Positions 27,668 to 35,721 of a stretch of DNA of 64,000 nt are shown one piece after another; positions within the stretch are counted from its first letter, which is position 1, and every line of letters begins with the position of its first letter. The translations under genes were made by a program, and so were the position numbers. The DNA is from Yersinia enterocolitica subsp. enterocolitica (GTDB lineage Bacteria; Pseudomonadota; Gammaproteobacteria; Enterobacterales; Enterobacteriaceae). The stretch lies in contig NZ_LR590469.1 of NCBI RefSeq assembly GCF_901472495.1, positions 3,162,001 through 3,226,000 on the forward strand. Reading direction: 5' to 3'. A model generated the notes under the pieces. The model worked only from the letters and a program-made list of their open reading frames with translations. It was not told the DNA's origin and did not search any database.

Positions 27668-29065
27668 CTACGCTTCGCTATTTTCCATCTGCTCCGCAAT
27701 AACATGAACGGGTGTTTTACGTACCCAAACCCACCAGGCAAGAGTCATTAATATCACCCAAGCCAGGCCAACATACATGGCAATACGGGTATCTGGGAAA
27801 TACCCTAAAACAGCAATAATGAAGGCCATAAAGATGATAGTGAGCATCGGAGCCACCGGCCAGAAAGGTACTGGGAAGGCGAGGCGGGCAACATTTTCTT
27901 TGCTCATTGAACGGCGCATCGCGACTTGCGAGATAAGAATCATTAACCACACCCAGACGGTGGCAAAGGTCGCAATCGAGGCAATAATCAGGAATACATT
28001 TTTCGGAATCAGGTAATTCAACACCACACCCAATAACAGTGCGATAGCCATCACTAAAATAGTCATCCAAGGCACGCCATTACGGGTCAAACGACTAAAG
28101 CATTTAGGTGCCAACCCCTCTTGTGCCAGGCCATACATCATGCGACCAGCACCGTAAATATCGCTATTGATCGCCGAAATAGCCGCAGTAATCACCACCA
28201 GATTCAGAATGTTTGCAGCAGAACTGATCCCTAAGCTACTAAAAATTTCCACAAAAGGGCTGCCATTTTGCCCAATGCTATTCCACGGATAAATAGCCAT
28301 CAAAACAAATAAGGTCAGAACATAGAACAGTAGAATACGTACAGGAACAGTATTGATGGCACGTGGTAATACTTTTTCCGGATCTTTTGCCTCACTGGCA
28401 GTCACCCCGATGATTTCAATACCACCAAAAGCAAACATCACCACAGCAAATGAAGCAATCACACCTGTAATACCGTTTGGCATAAACCCTTGATGAGACC
28501 ATAAATTACTAACCCCAGTACTCTCATGGCCGGCACCGAAGCCAAACATCATAATACCTAGCCCTGCCGCAATCATGGCAATAATCGCGGTTACTTTTAG
28601 CAGTGATAGCCAAAACTCCATTTCACCAAATACTTTGACTGAACACAGATTTAGCGCACCAATAAAAAAAATAATACTCAGCACCCACACCCACTGCGGC
28701 GCATCCGGGAACCATAGTCCCATATAAATGCCGAACGCCGTGACATCGGCCAGCGCCACAATGATCATCTCAAAGGTATAGGTCCAACCGGTGAGAAAGC
28801 CCGCCAGTGGGCCAAGGTAACGGCTGGCGTAGTGGCCGAATGAACCCGCAACTGGATCATGCACCGCCATTTCGCCAAGTGCGCGCATCACCATGAATAC
28901 GGCAGCACCACCAACCAGATAAGCGAGTAATACCGCGGGCCCGGCCAGACGGATTGCCTCGGCGGAACCATAAAACAAGCCGGTACCAATGGCAGAACCT
29001 AACGCCATGAACCGGATATGCCGGGCGCTAAGGCCGCGTTTGAGCGTGGATGAATCATTCTTCAT
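27668..29065 (-). CDS. Amino-acid permease of the AAT family, likely histidine uptake (ProY/HutT-like)
   Basis: 465 residues from the ATG at 29065. The open frame runs 24 codons further upstream. Twelve predicted transmembrane helices, with the APC-superfamily start RGLSARHIRFMALGSAIGTGLFYGSA and GGIEIIGVTASEAKDPEK. Overall it closely resembles ProY (GABA/histidine permease cluster). Its place directly after hutH, in the same direction, argues for histidine import feeding the Hut pathway. A terminator-like hairpin (29114-29138) sits between hutH and this gene, so its expression may be partly separate. Confidence 0.85.
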   Translation of the reverse strand: MKNDSSTLKRGLSARHIRFMALGSAIGTGLFYGSAEAIRLAGPAVLLAYLVGGAAVFMVMRALGEMAVHDPVAGSFGHYASRYLGPLAGFLTGWTYTFEMIIVALADVTAFGIYMGLWFPDAPQWVWVLSIIFFIGALNLCSVKVFGEMEFWLSLLKVTAIIAMIAAGLGIMMFGFGAGHESTGVSNLWSHQGFMPNGITGVIASFAVVMFAFGGIEIIGVTASEAKDPEKVLPRAINTVPVRILLFYVLTLFVLMAIYPWNSIGQNGSPFVEIFSSLGISSAANILNLVVITAAISAINSDIYGAGRMMYGLAQEGLAPKCFSRLTRNGVPWMTILVMAIALLLGVVLNYLIPKNVFLIIASIATFATVWVWLMILISQVAMRRSMSKENVARLAFPVPFWPVAPMLTIIFMAFIIAVLGYFPDTRIAMYVGLAWVILMTLAWWVWVRKTPVHVIAEQMENSEA

Positions 29066-29113
29066 GGTACATTCTCGCAAGATTTGTGCCCTTACAGGCA
29101 GGGGTTCAGAGAG

Positions 29114-29138
29114 GGTGATCCCAGTTACCGGGATCACC
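29114..29138 (-). terminator. Hairpin between hutH and the permease gene
   Basis: A perfect 9-bp stem GGTGATCCC / GGGATCACC with a 7-nt loop and no strong T-run. Partial terminator or processing/stability element. Confidence 0.55.
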
Positions 29139-29174
29139 TATAGGCCAATGTTTTTAAATACTTATTATTCGTTA

Positions 29175-30710
29175 TTAAAGACTTGGTAGTAGATGCGCAG
29201 GCATCAGTTCATTCATATGACGCAGAGCAATGAGCTGGCTGGCAGCTTCAATATCGGGGGCAAAGAAACGGTCTTTTTCGTAGTAGGCCACATGCTTACG
29301 CAGTAGCAAGCGAGCGGGTTCCAGAGCATCTGATGTTTTCAGGCCTTTGCGCAAATCCAGCCCCTGACATGCAGCCAACCACTCAACAGCCAGAATGCCG
29401 CGCACGTTTTCAGCCATCTCCCATAAGCGCTTACCTGCACGGGGTGCCATAGAAACATGGTCTTCCTGATTCGCTGAAGTTGGGATGCTGTCGACACTGG
29501 AGGGGAATGCCAGTCCTTTATTCTCACTGGTTAGTGCCGCCGCCGTAACCTGCGCAATCATAAAACCAGAGTTTACGCCGCCGTTCTCCACCAGAAATGG
29601 CGGTAGCTGCGACATATGTTTATCCATTAACAGCGAAATACGGCGTTCTGCTAACGAGCCGATTTCCGCCAATGCCAGCGCCAGATTATCTGCCGCCATG
29701 GCGACAGGTTCAGCATGGAAGTTACCGCCAGATAACACATCGCCTTGGTCAGCAAATACTAATGGGTTATCTGATACTGCATTAGATTCAATCGCCAGAA
29801 CTTCAGCAGCCTGGCGCATTTGGGTCAGACAAGCCCCCATGACCTGTGGCTGACAACGCAGAGAGTACGGGTCTTGAACTTTGTCACAATTACGGTGAGA
29901 TTCAGAGACTTCGCTACGTTCACCAAGCAAATGACGATAAGTGCTGGCGGCATCAATTTGCCCACGCTGGCCTCTAACCGCATGAATACGGGCATCAAAC
30001 GGGCTACGAGAACCTAATGCCGCTTCAACCGTCAGGCTGCCAAAAACAGAGGCTGCGGCATAAAGGTCTTCCGCTTCGAACAAGCCGCGTAAAGCATAAG
30101 CGGTGGAAACCTGAGTACCATTAAGGAGTGCCAACCCTTCTTTTGCCGCCAATGTCAGCGGTTGCAAACCGGCTTTAGCCAGCGCTGCGCGAGCATCCAA
30201 CCATTCCCCTTGATAGCGGGCTTTACCTTCACCGAGCAGCAGCAAACTCATGTGTGCCAACGGAGCCAGATCACCAGAAGCCCCCACAGAGCCTTTTAGG
30301 GGAATGTGCGGATAAACTTGTGCGTTAACTAATGTTATCAACGCCTGAATAACCTCAAGCCTGATGCCCGAAAAACCCCGCGCCAGGCTATTGATTTTCA
30401 ATACCATAATCAAGCGTACAATCGCGTCATCATTGGGTTCCCCAACACCTGCTGCATGGGAAAGGACAATCGAGCGCTGTAGGTTTTCCAAATCTTCTGT
30501 CGCAATGCGCGTGGAGGCCAACAAACCAAATCCAGTGTTGATACCATACGCAGTACGCTTCTCTGCCAATATTTTCTGTACGCAATCCACACTTTGCTGA
30601 ATAGGTGCATAAGCACTTTCATCCAAAGTTATTTTTACCGGGTGCTGATAAATATGTCGCAAATCAGCCAGCGTCATCTGGCCGGGACGCAGTGTCATTG
30701 TTGTTTTCAT
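29175..30710 (-). CDS. hutH: HutH, histidine ammonia-lyase
   Basis: 511 residues. It carries the MIO cofactor tripeptide Ala-Ser-Gly in GSVGASGDLAPLAHMSL (about residues 141-157) and the lyase signature FHAEPVAMAADNLALALAEIGSLAERR. It converts histidine to urocanate and ammonia in the cytoplasm, the first step of the Hut pathway. The ATG overlaps the hutU stop by 4 nt, so the two are translationally coupled. Confidence 0.97.
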   Translation of the reverse strand: MKTTMTLRPGQMTLADLRHIYQHPVKITLDESAYAPIQQSVDCVQKILAEKRTAYGINTGFGLLASTRIATEDLENLQRSIVLSHAAGVGEPNDDAIVRLIMVLKINSLARGFSGIRLEVIQALITLVNAQVYPHIPLKGSVGASGDLAPLAHMSLLLLGEGKARYQGEWLDARAALAKAGLQPLTLAAKEGLALLNGTQVSTAYALRGLFEAEDLYAAASVFGSLTVEAALGSRSPFDARIHAVRGQRGQIDAASTYRHLLGERSEVSESHRNCDKVQDPYSLRCQPQVMGACLTQMRQAAEVLAIESNAVSDNPLVFADQGDVLSGGNFHAEPVAMAADNLALALAEIGSLAERRISLLMDKHMSQLPPFLVENGGVNSGFMIAQVTAAALTSENKGLAFPSSVDSIPTSANQEDHVSMAPRAGKRLWEMAENVRGILAVEWLAACQGLDLRKGLKTSDALEPARLLLRKHVAYYEKDRFFAPDIEAASQLIALRHMNELMPAHLLPSL

Positions 30711-32398
30711 GCTTTTCTCCCCTGAGTTGCGGCAATCATTGGCAGGTTAAGCCCCTGCTCTTGTGCACAATTAATCGCGATGTCATAACCTGCATCTGCA
30801 TGACGCATTACGCCAGTAGCTGGATCATTATGTAATACTCGGGCGATACGTTCGGCTGCGTCGTCGCTACCATCACATACCACTACCATGCCTGAATGTT
30901 GCGAGAAGCCCATTCCAACACCACCACCATGATGCAGTGATACCCAAGTCGCGCCACTGGCAGTATTCAGCAATGCATTGAGCAGCGGCCAGTCAGAGAC
31001 GGCGTCAGAACCATCCTGCATGGCTTCGGTTTCGCGATTAGGGCTGGCGACCGAGCCGGAATCAAGATGATCACGTCCAATCACAATCGGCGCTGACAGC
31101 TCACCTGTTCGCACCATCTCATTGAAGGCTAAGCCTAATTTAGCGCGCTGCCCCAAGCCAACCCAGCAGATACGAGCTGGTAGCCCTTGGAAACTGATAC
31201 GCTCACGGGCCATATCCAGCCAGTGATGTAAATGCTCATCATCTGGGATAAGTTCTTTAACCTTCGCATCCGTCTTATAAATATCTTCGGCGTCACCGGA
31301 AAGCGCAGCCCAGCGGAATGGGCCAACACCACGGCAGAATAATGGACGAATATAAGCAGGCACAAACCCTGGGAAATCAAATGCATGAGTGACACCCATA
31401 TCTTGTGCCATCTGACGGATATTGTTGCCGTAGTCAAAAGTCGGGATGCCCATATGGTGGAAAGCCAGCATGGCTTCAACATGTTCTGCCATCGAAGTTT
31501 TGGCGGCATTCACCACCAGTACCGGCTCACTTTGGGCACGGCGGCGATATTCTTCCCAGCTCCAGCCTTTTGGCAGATAGCCATTCAGCGGATCATGGGC
31601 ACTGGTTTGGTCGGTCACCATATCCGGGCGAACCCCACGACGTACCAATTCAGGTAAGATTTCAGCTGCATTGCCACATAATGCGATAGAAACAGCTTTG
31701 CCAGCAGAAGTGTATTTTTTGATGCGCGCCAACGCATCATCAAGATCTGTTGCTTGTTCATCGACATAGCGGGTTTTGAGGCGGAAATCGATACGGCTTT
31801 GCTGGCATTCAATATTCAAAGAGCAAGCTCCGGCCAAGGTAGCCGCCAGTGGTTGCGCGCCGCCCATGCCACCCAGCCCAGCCGTTAATACCCAGCGCCC
31901 TTTCAAGCTGCCGCCAAAGTGTTGCCGCCCCGCTTCGACGAAGGTTTCATAGGTGCCCTGTACAATGCCCTGGCTACCAATATAGATCCAACTACCCGCC
32001 GTCATCTGGCCGTACATGGCCAACCCTTTGGCGTCCAACTCATTAAAATGTTCCCAATTAGCCCAATGCGGAACTAAATTAGAATTAGCAATCAGCACCC
32101 TGGGTGCATTACTGTGGGTTTTAAAGACGCCCACGGGCTTACCAGATTGAATCAATAAGGTCTCGTCATCATTCAGATGAGTGAGGCTTTCGACAATCTT
32201 GTCATAGCATTCCCAGTTACGGGCCGCACGGCCAATACCGCCGTAAACCACTAATTCTTTAGGATTCTCAGCCACTTCGGGGTCAAGATTATTCATTAAC
32301 ATACGCAGCGGGGCTTCGGTCATCCAACTTTTAGCAGTCAGTTTTGTGCCACGCGAAGCTCGAATCTCAGTATCACGGAATCTATTTTGGGCAGTCAC
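30707..32398 (-). CDS. hutU: HutU, urocanate hydratase
   Basis: 563 residues from a GTG at 32396-32398, which has AAGGAA 7 nt upstream. The open frame reaches a TTG at 32413, but that start would lie inside the ribosome site. Conserved text includes NNLDPEVAENPKELVVYGGIGRAARNW, the NAD-binding GLGGMGGAQPLA and the catalytic-site region DHLDSGSVASPNRETEAM. It hydrates urocanate to imidazolone propionate. hutI, hutG and hutC are not in the window, so the pathway is completed elsewhere. A palindrome resembling HutC operators lies 70 nt upstream. Confidence 0.96.
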   Translation of the reverse strand: MTAQNRFRDTEIRASRGTKLTAKSWMTEAPLRMLMNNLDPEVAENPKELVVYGGIGRAARNWECYDKIVESLTHLNDDETLLIQSGKPVGVFKTHSNAPRVLIANSNLVPHWANWEHFNELDAKGLAMYGQMTAGSWIYIGSQGIVQGTYETFVEAGRQHFGGSLKGRWVLTAGLGGMGGAQPLAATLAGACSLNIECQQSRIDFRLKTRYVDEQATDLDDALARIKKYTSAGKAVSIALCGNAAEILPELVRRGVRPDMVTDQTSAHDPLNGYLPKGWSWEEYRRRAQSEPVLVVNAAKTSMAEHVEAMLAFHHMGIPTFDYGNNIRQMAQDMGVTHAFDFPGFVPAYIRPLFCRGVGPFRWAALSGDAEDIYKTDAKVKELIPDDEHLHHWLDMARERISFQGLPARICWVGLGQRAKLGLAFNEMVRTGELSAPIVIGRDHLDSGSVASPNRETEAMQDGSDAVSDWPLLNALLNTASGATWVSLHHGGGVGMGFSQHSGMVVVCDGSDDAAERIARVLHNDPATGVMRHADAGYDIAINCAQEQGLNLPMIAATQGRKA

Positions 32399-32985
32399 GG
32401 CAATTTCCTTCAACCAGTTTTTCAGGTATCAACGACATTACTTAATTTGAATATTTATTAAAATATACTCGTATAGACAAGTACAATCAAGCACCAGAAA
32501 AACAGCGATAAGCCACCACTCATCTGAAAACGAATAATATTAATAATGTTTAAAATTAATTGGTTATAAGAATTCTCACTTCGTACTAAGACAAAGTGGG
32601 AGGATTTTCGACGTGATTTTGCCAAAGATACCAGCATAAAATTGGTCTGTTTTTGCGCACGAAGTCACATATATTTCACACGAATTTTACATTACGACAT
32701 TCAAAATGCAGGATTTCCCGCAGGCAAACTGCGGACTGTGTATCAGAGGGAAGTAATACAATTGACTCAGAATTTATTCTGCATGATGTCGATAAGTTGC
32801 AGTAAGTTTGCATCGTGCTTCTGCGCTTTATGCATATAGGCATAAATATGGCTACCTCTTTTAGTGAAAAAATTACATTCCACTGTTTTTAAAGCGAAAT
32901 TTTTTTAAAATAGAGGTAAAAAGAAAGTGGGCGCCACCATTAATAAATCATAGTGCGAGTTACTTTTATAAAAAGTAAATTAAAT
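32399..32985. other. Non-coding region between hutU and the mannan locus
   Basis: About 590 nt, AT-rich. It holds the hutU promoter region with a candidate operator (32468-32481) and a small perfect hairpin CCGCAG/CTGCGG near 32719-32735. No convincing gene is present. A 65-codon plus-strand frame at 32642-32839 has no recognisable features. Confidence 0.5.
32468..32481 (-). promoter_or_regulatory. Candidate HutC operator upstream of hutU
   Basis: The minus-strand sequence CTTGTCTATACGAG is a near-palindrome matching the remembered HutC (GntR family) operator form CTTGTATxTACAAG in 11-12 of 14 positions. It lies 70 nt before the hutU start. HutC itself is not encoded in this window. Confidence 0.45.
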
Positions 32986-33021
32986 AAAAAACTGGCTTAT
33001 ATTTTTCTTAATATAAACCAG
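32986..33021 (-). terminator. Terminator of the mannan operon after the ManA-type gene
   Basis: Stem CTGGcTTATAT / ATATAAaCCAG (32992-33002, 33011-33021) with an 8-nt loop, then a T6 run on the minus strand. It lies 15 nt after the isomerase stop. Confidence 0.85.
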
Positions 33022-33035
33022 AAATAACTATATTA

Positions 33036-34229
33036 TCAACAATACACTCTGCAAACCTTGCCAGAACAAGTGAGGGTAAATTGTCCGACGAAGGCCGGAA
33101 TAAATGCAGACTGCCCAGCGTTTAATATTAATGTTTCACCACTGGCATGATGGAATGTGGCAACGCCACTGATGACCAGAATAATTTCGGCGCTGTTGGC
33201 CGTTATAGCTCGGCTCTCCACATTGGAGAAAATACAAAAGCGGAAATCATCTACCGGAACGCTGTAATTAAAGTACTCTTGGGTTTGGCTGGGTCTCAGG
33301 AGCAAATCATGGGGCTTTATAGAGGTAAACGTCGTACACAGCACCAACTCAGAAAGATTGATTTTTTTGCTGGTAAGCCCCGCACGCAGCACATTATCAG
33401 AGCTGGCCATGACTTCAATAGCCGTACCTTTTACATAGGCATGAAGTGTACCCGGTTGTAGAAACATCGCCTCCCCTGGTGCCAAAGTAATGCAATTTAA
33501 CAATAAGGGAGCAAAAACGCCGATATCATCTGGATAGGATTGATTGAGGTTATGAATCAATGTTGCCAGTTCTGGTGAGAAACAAGCCGGAGCCTGACTC
33601 ACCAGCTGTCGTACCGCCTGTTGGCACAATCCGGGTGTTAACTGCATCAGCGTGACGAAAAACACCTTCAAACCGTCAGCATTCGGCTGGGTTATCAAAG
33701 TATCGAGTGCTGCAGCAATAGCGGGTATATCGAGTGTTTTAAAGTGTGCAATTATCTGCTCAACTTCCCGAAAGCCATTCATGGCCTGAAAGGGCGTTAT
33801 GGCATAAACCAGTTCAGGCTTATGGTTAGTATCATTATAATCAGGTGATGCGGCGCGATGTGGTTGCCGTTGCTGCTGCCAAAATCCGGTTTCAGCCTGC
33901 GTTTTTTGGGGATGAACCTGAATAGACAGGGCACTTTCAGCAGACAGTATTTTCAGTAAAAAAGGTAGATCACCGAAACGATCCGCAGTTGATGCCCCCA
34001 GAATTCGACATTTATCCTCAGCGATCACATCCGATAATGCTTTGATCTGGCCTTGCTCATTGATAGTCGACACACCCGCTGGGTGGACCCCCATCCACAG
34101 CTCAGCCTGTGGTTGTCCATCAGGATTAGGGATATTAAACAATTGGTTTAGCGCCGTACAACTTCCCCAGGTATAATTTTTAACTCTATTATCAAGTTGA
34201 TAAAAACAGCGAGATAGACTGCTGCTCAT
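33036..34229 (-). CDS. Mannose-6-phosphate isomerase (ManA-type), mannan locus
   Basis: 397 residues from the ATG at 34229 (AGGAG 8 nt upstream). A GTG three codons earlier lies inside the ribosome site. It is a type I phosphomannose isomerase. Zinc-site motifs are IQVHPQKTQAE (HPxxxxA), NHKPELVYAI (the Glu ligand, PEL) and LQPGTLHAYVKGTAIEVMASSDNVLRAG. It converts mannose-6-phosphate to fructose-6-phosphate. It is the last gene of the porin-mannanase-GH1-isomerase operon, so it is probably a dedicated paralogue of the housekeeping manA. Start is 21 nt after the GH1 stop. Confidence 0.93.
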   Translation of the reverse strand: MSSSLSRCFYQLDNRVKNYTWGSCTALNQLFNIPNPDGQPQAELWMGVHPAGVSTINEQGQIKALSDVIAEDKCRILGASTADRFGDLPFLLKILSAESALSIQVHPQKTQAETGFWQQQRQPHRAASPDYNDTNHKPELVYAITPFQAMNGFREVEQIIAHFKTLDIPAIAAALDTLITQPNADGLKVFFVTLMQLTPGLCQQAVRQLVSQAPACFSPELATLIHNLNQSYPDDIGVFAPLLLNCITLAPGEAMFLQPGTLHAYVKGTAIEVMASSDNVLRAGLTSKKINLSELVLCTTFTSIKPHDLLLRPSQTQEYFNYSVPVDDFRFCIFSNVESRAITANSAEIILVISGVATFHHASGETLILNAGQSAFIPAFVGQFTLTCSGKVCRVYC

Positions 34230-34250
34230 AGCCTTCACTCCTTTAATTGC

Positions 34251-35651
34251 TTAATCCTGACGGCTAAATTGGTTAGTTTCAGCAAGAGATTTAAACCACA
34301 ATCCATTACGTTTTATTTGCCGTTCGCCCGTGGCCAAATCCAGCCGATAGAAGCCGTAACGCCGTTTAAAAGAGTTAATCCATGACCAGTTATCAATAAA
34401 CGTCCACTGATGTACACCAAAACAATTCGCTCCTTCATTGATTGCCCGATGCAACTGAACCAAATGTTCTTCCATTAGGCCAATACGAAAACTGTCATCA
34501 ATCACGCCATCTGCCTGTATTGGCCCTTCCGATGCCAAATCCATGGCAATACCAATTTCAGCCAGATACCATTTTATATTGTCGTAATTGTCACGAATAT
34601 TGGCCGCAATATCATAAATAGCCTGCGGCAGAATTTCGTTATTATCACGGTAGGGGTTAAAACGACCATCAGGATCGACATAGTTTTCGAAGTAATATTC
34701 TGGGGTAAAATAATCAAGGGTGTATTCACTTTCGCGTGCCTTTACCCGACGTGGAACATAGTAATTTACCCCTAAAAAATCTATGCGAGAGTCGGTAATT
34801 GAGCAGACATCTTCTTTGCTGACGATGGGTAGGCAATCGTGAGTAGCCAGTATTTCACACAGTTCTTTGGGGAACTGATGTTTCACTAAAGGATCGAGGA
34901 AGCTGCGGTTAAACAGTAAATCGGCATACCAAGCTGCTTTTTGGTCTGCCGGCGAATCACTACGGGTATAGGAAGGTGTAAGGTTGAGCACCACACCAAT
35001 CTCTCCGGTAAGTTGCTGTTCACGGTAACATTTTACCGCTTTGGCGTGTGCCAGCATGATATTGAATGCTACCTGAGCGGCCAGTTTGCCATCTTTTTTA
35101 CACGGGTAATGGAAGTCATACAGATATCCGCCTTCCACTGGGACGATCGGCTCATTGAAAGTGGTCCAGTATTTGATTTTATGACCAAATAGTTCAAAAG
35201 CTGTTTTGGCAAAACGGCCGAACAGCTCGGCGACGTGGCGAGATTCAAACCCACCATAACGATTCTGTAATTCTTCTGGCATATCAAAATGATAAAGATT
35301 AATTATTGGTTCAATGCCATTGCGGATCATCTCGTCAAAATAGTCATGATAAAAGCACACCGCATCATCGTTCGGTTTCCCCGTTTCAAAATCCTCAATC
35401 AAACGCGACCACTGAATTGACGTGCGAAATGAGTTAAAGCCAATGTTTTTCATCAGCGCGACGTCTTCTTTATATTTGTGCAGCGTTTCGCACACTTTGG
35501 TCGGGCCGATTTGCTGAAAGAAACGCTCTGGATGACTGGCAAACCAGCTGTCCCAAATGGATCGGTGCGGTTTATTGTCAGTGCCTTCAGTCTGTGGGCC
35601 AGACGCCGCTGCCCCCCAGAAAAAACCAGCGGGGAACTGATATGTTGTCAT
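34251..35651 (-). CDS. GH1 phospho-beta-glycosidase (6-phospho-beta-glucosidase/mannosidase type)
   Basis: 466 residues. It is a family 1 glycoside hydrolase: acid/base in WTTFNEPIVPVEGGYL (TFNEP), and a candidate nucleophile in WYLAEIGIAM, where the usual ENG is EIG. A C-terminal SFKRRYGF (S-x-K-x-x-Y) is the phosphate-binding signature of 6-phospho-glycosidases. It should cleave PTS-imported, phosphorylated beta-1,4-disaccharides. Neighbours suggest 6-phospho-mannobiose or mixed glucosyl-mannose substrates, as proposed for GmuD of B. subtilis. Strong AGGAGG ribosome site. It lies 70 nt after the mannanase stop. Confidence 0.88.
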   Translation of the reverse strand: MTTYQFPAGFFWGAAASGPQTEGTDNKPHRSIWDSWFASHPERFFQQIGPTKVCETLHKYKEDVALMKNIGFNSFRTSIQWSRLIEDFETGKPNDDAVCFYHDYFDEMIRNGIEPIINLYHFDMPEELQNRYGGFESRHVAELFGRFAKTAFELFGHKIKYWTTFNEPIVPVEGGYLYDFHYPCKKDGKLAAQVAFNIMLAHAKAVKCYREQQLTGEIGVVLNLTPSYTRSDSPADQKAAWYADLLFNRSFLDPLVKHQFPKELCEILATHDCLPIVSKEDVCSITDSRIDFLGVNYYVPRRVKARESEYTLDYFTPEYYFENYVDPDGRFNPYRDNNEILPQAIYDIAANIRDNYDNIKWYLAEIGIAMDLASEGPIQADGVIDDSFRIGLMEEHLVQLHRAINEGANCFGVHQWTFIDNWSWINSFKRRYGFYRLDLATGERQIKRNGLWFKSLAETNQFSRQD

Positions 35652-35721
35652 ACAACCTCCTAAGGATTCCGGTGCCTGGCACCTGAAAAAGGCTGCGTCA
35701 GTGAAGGCGCAGCGAAAAAAA

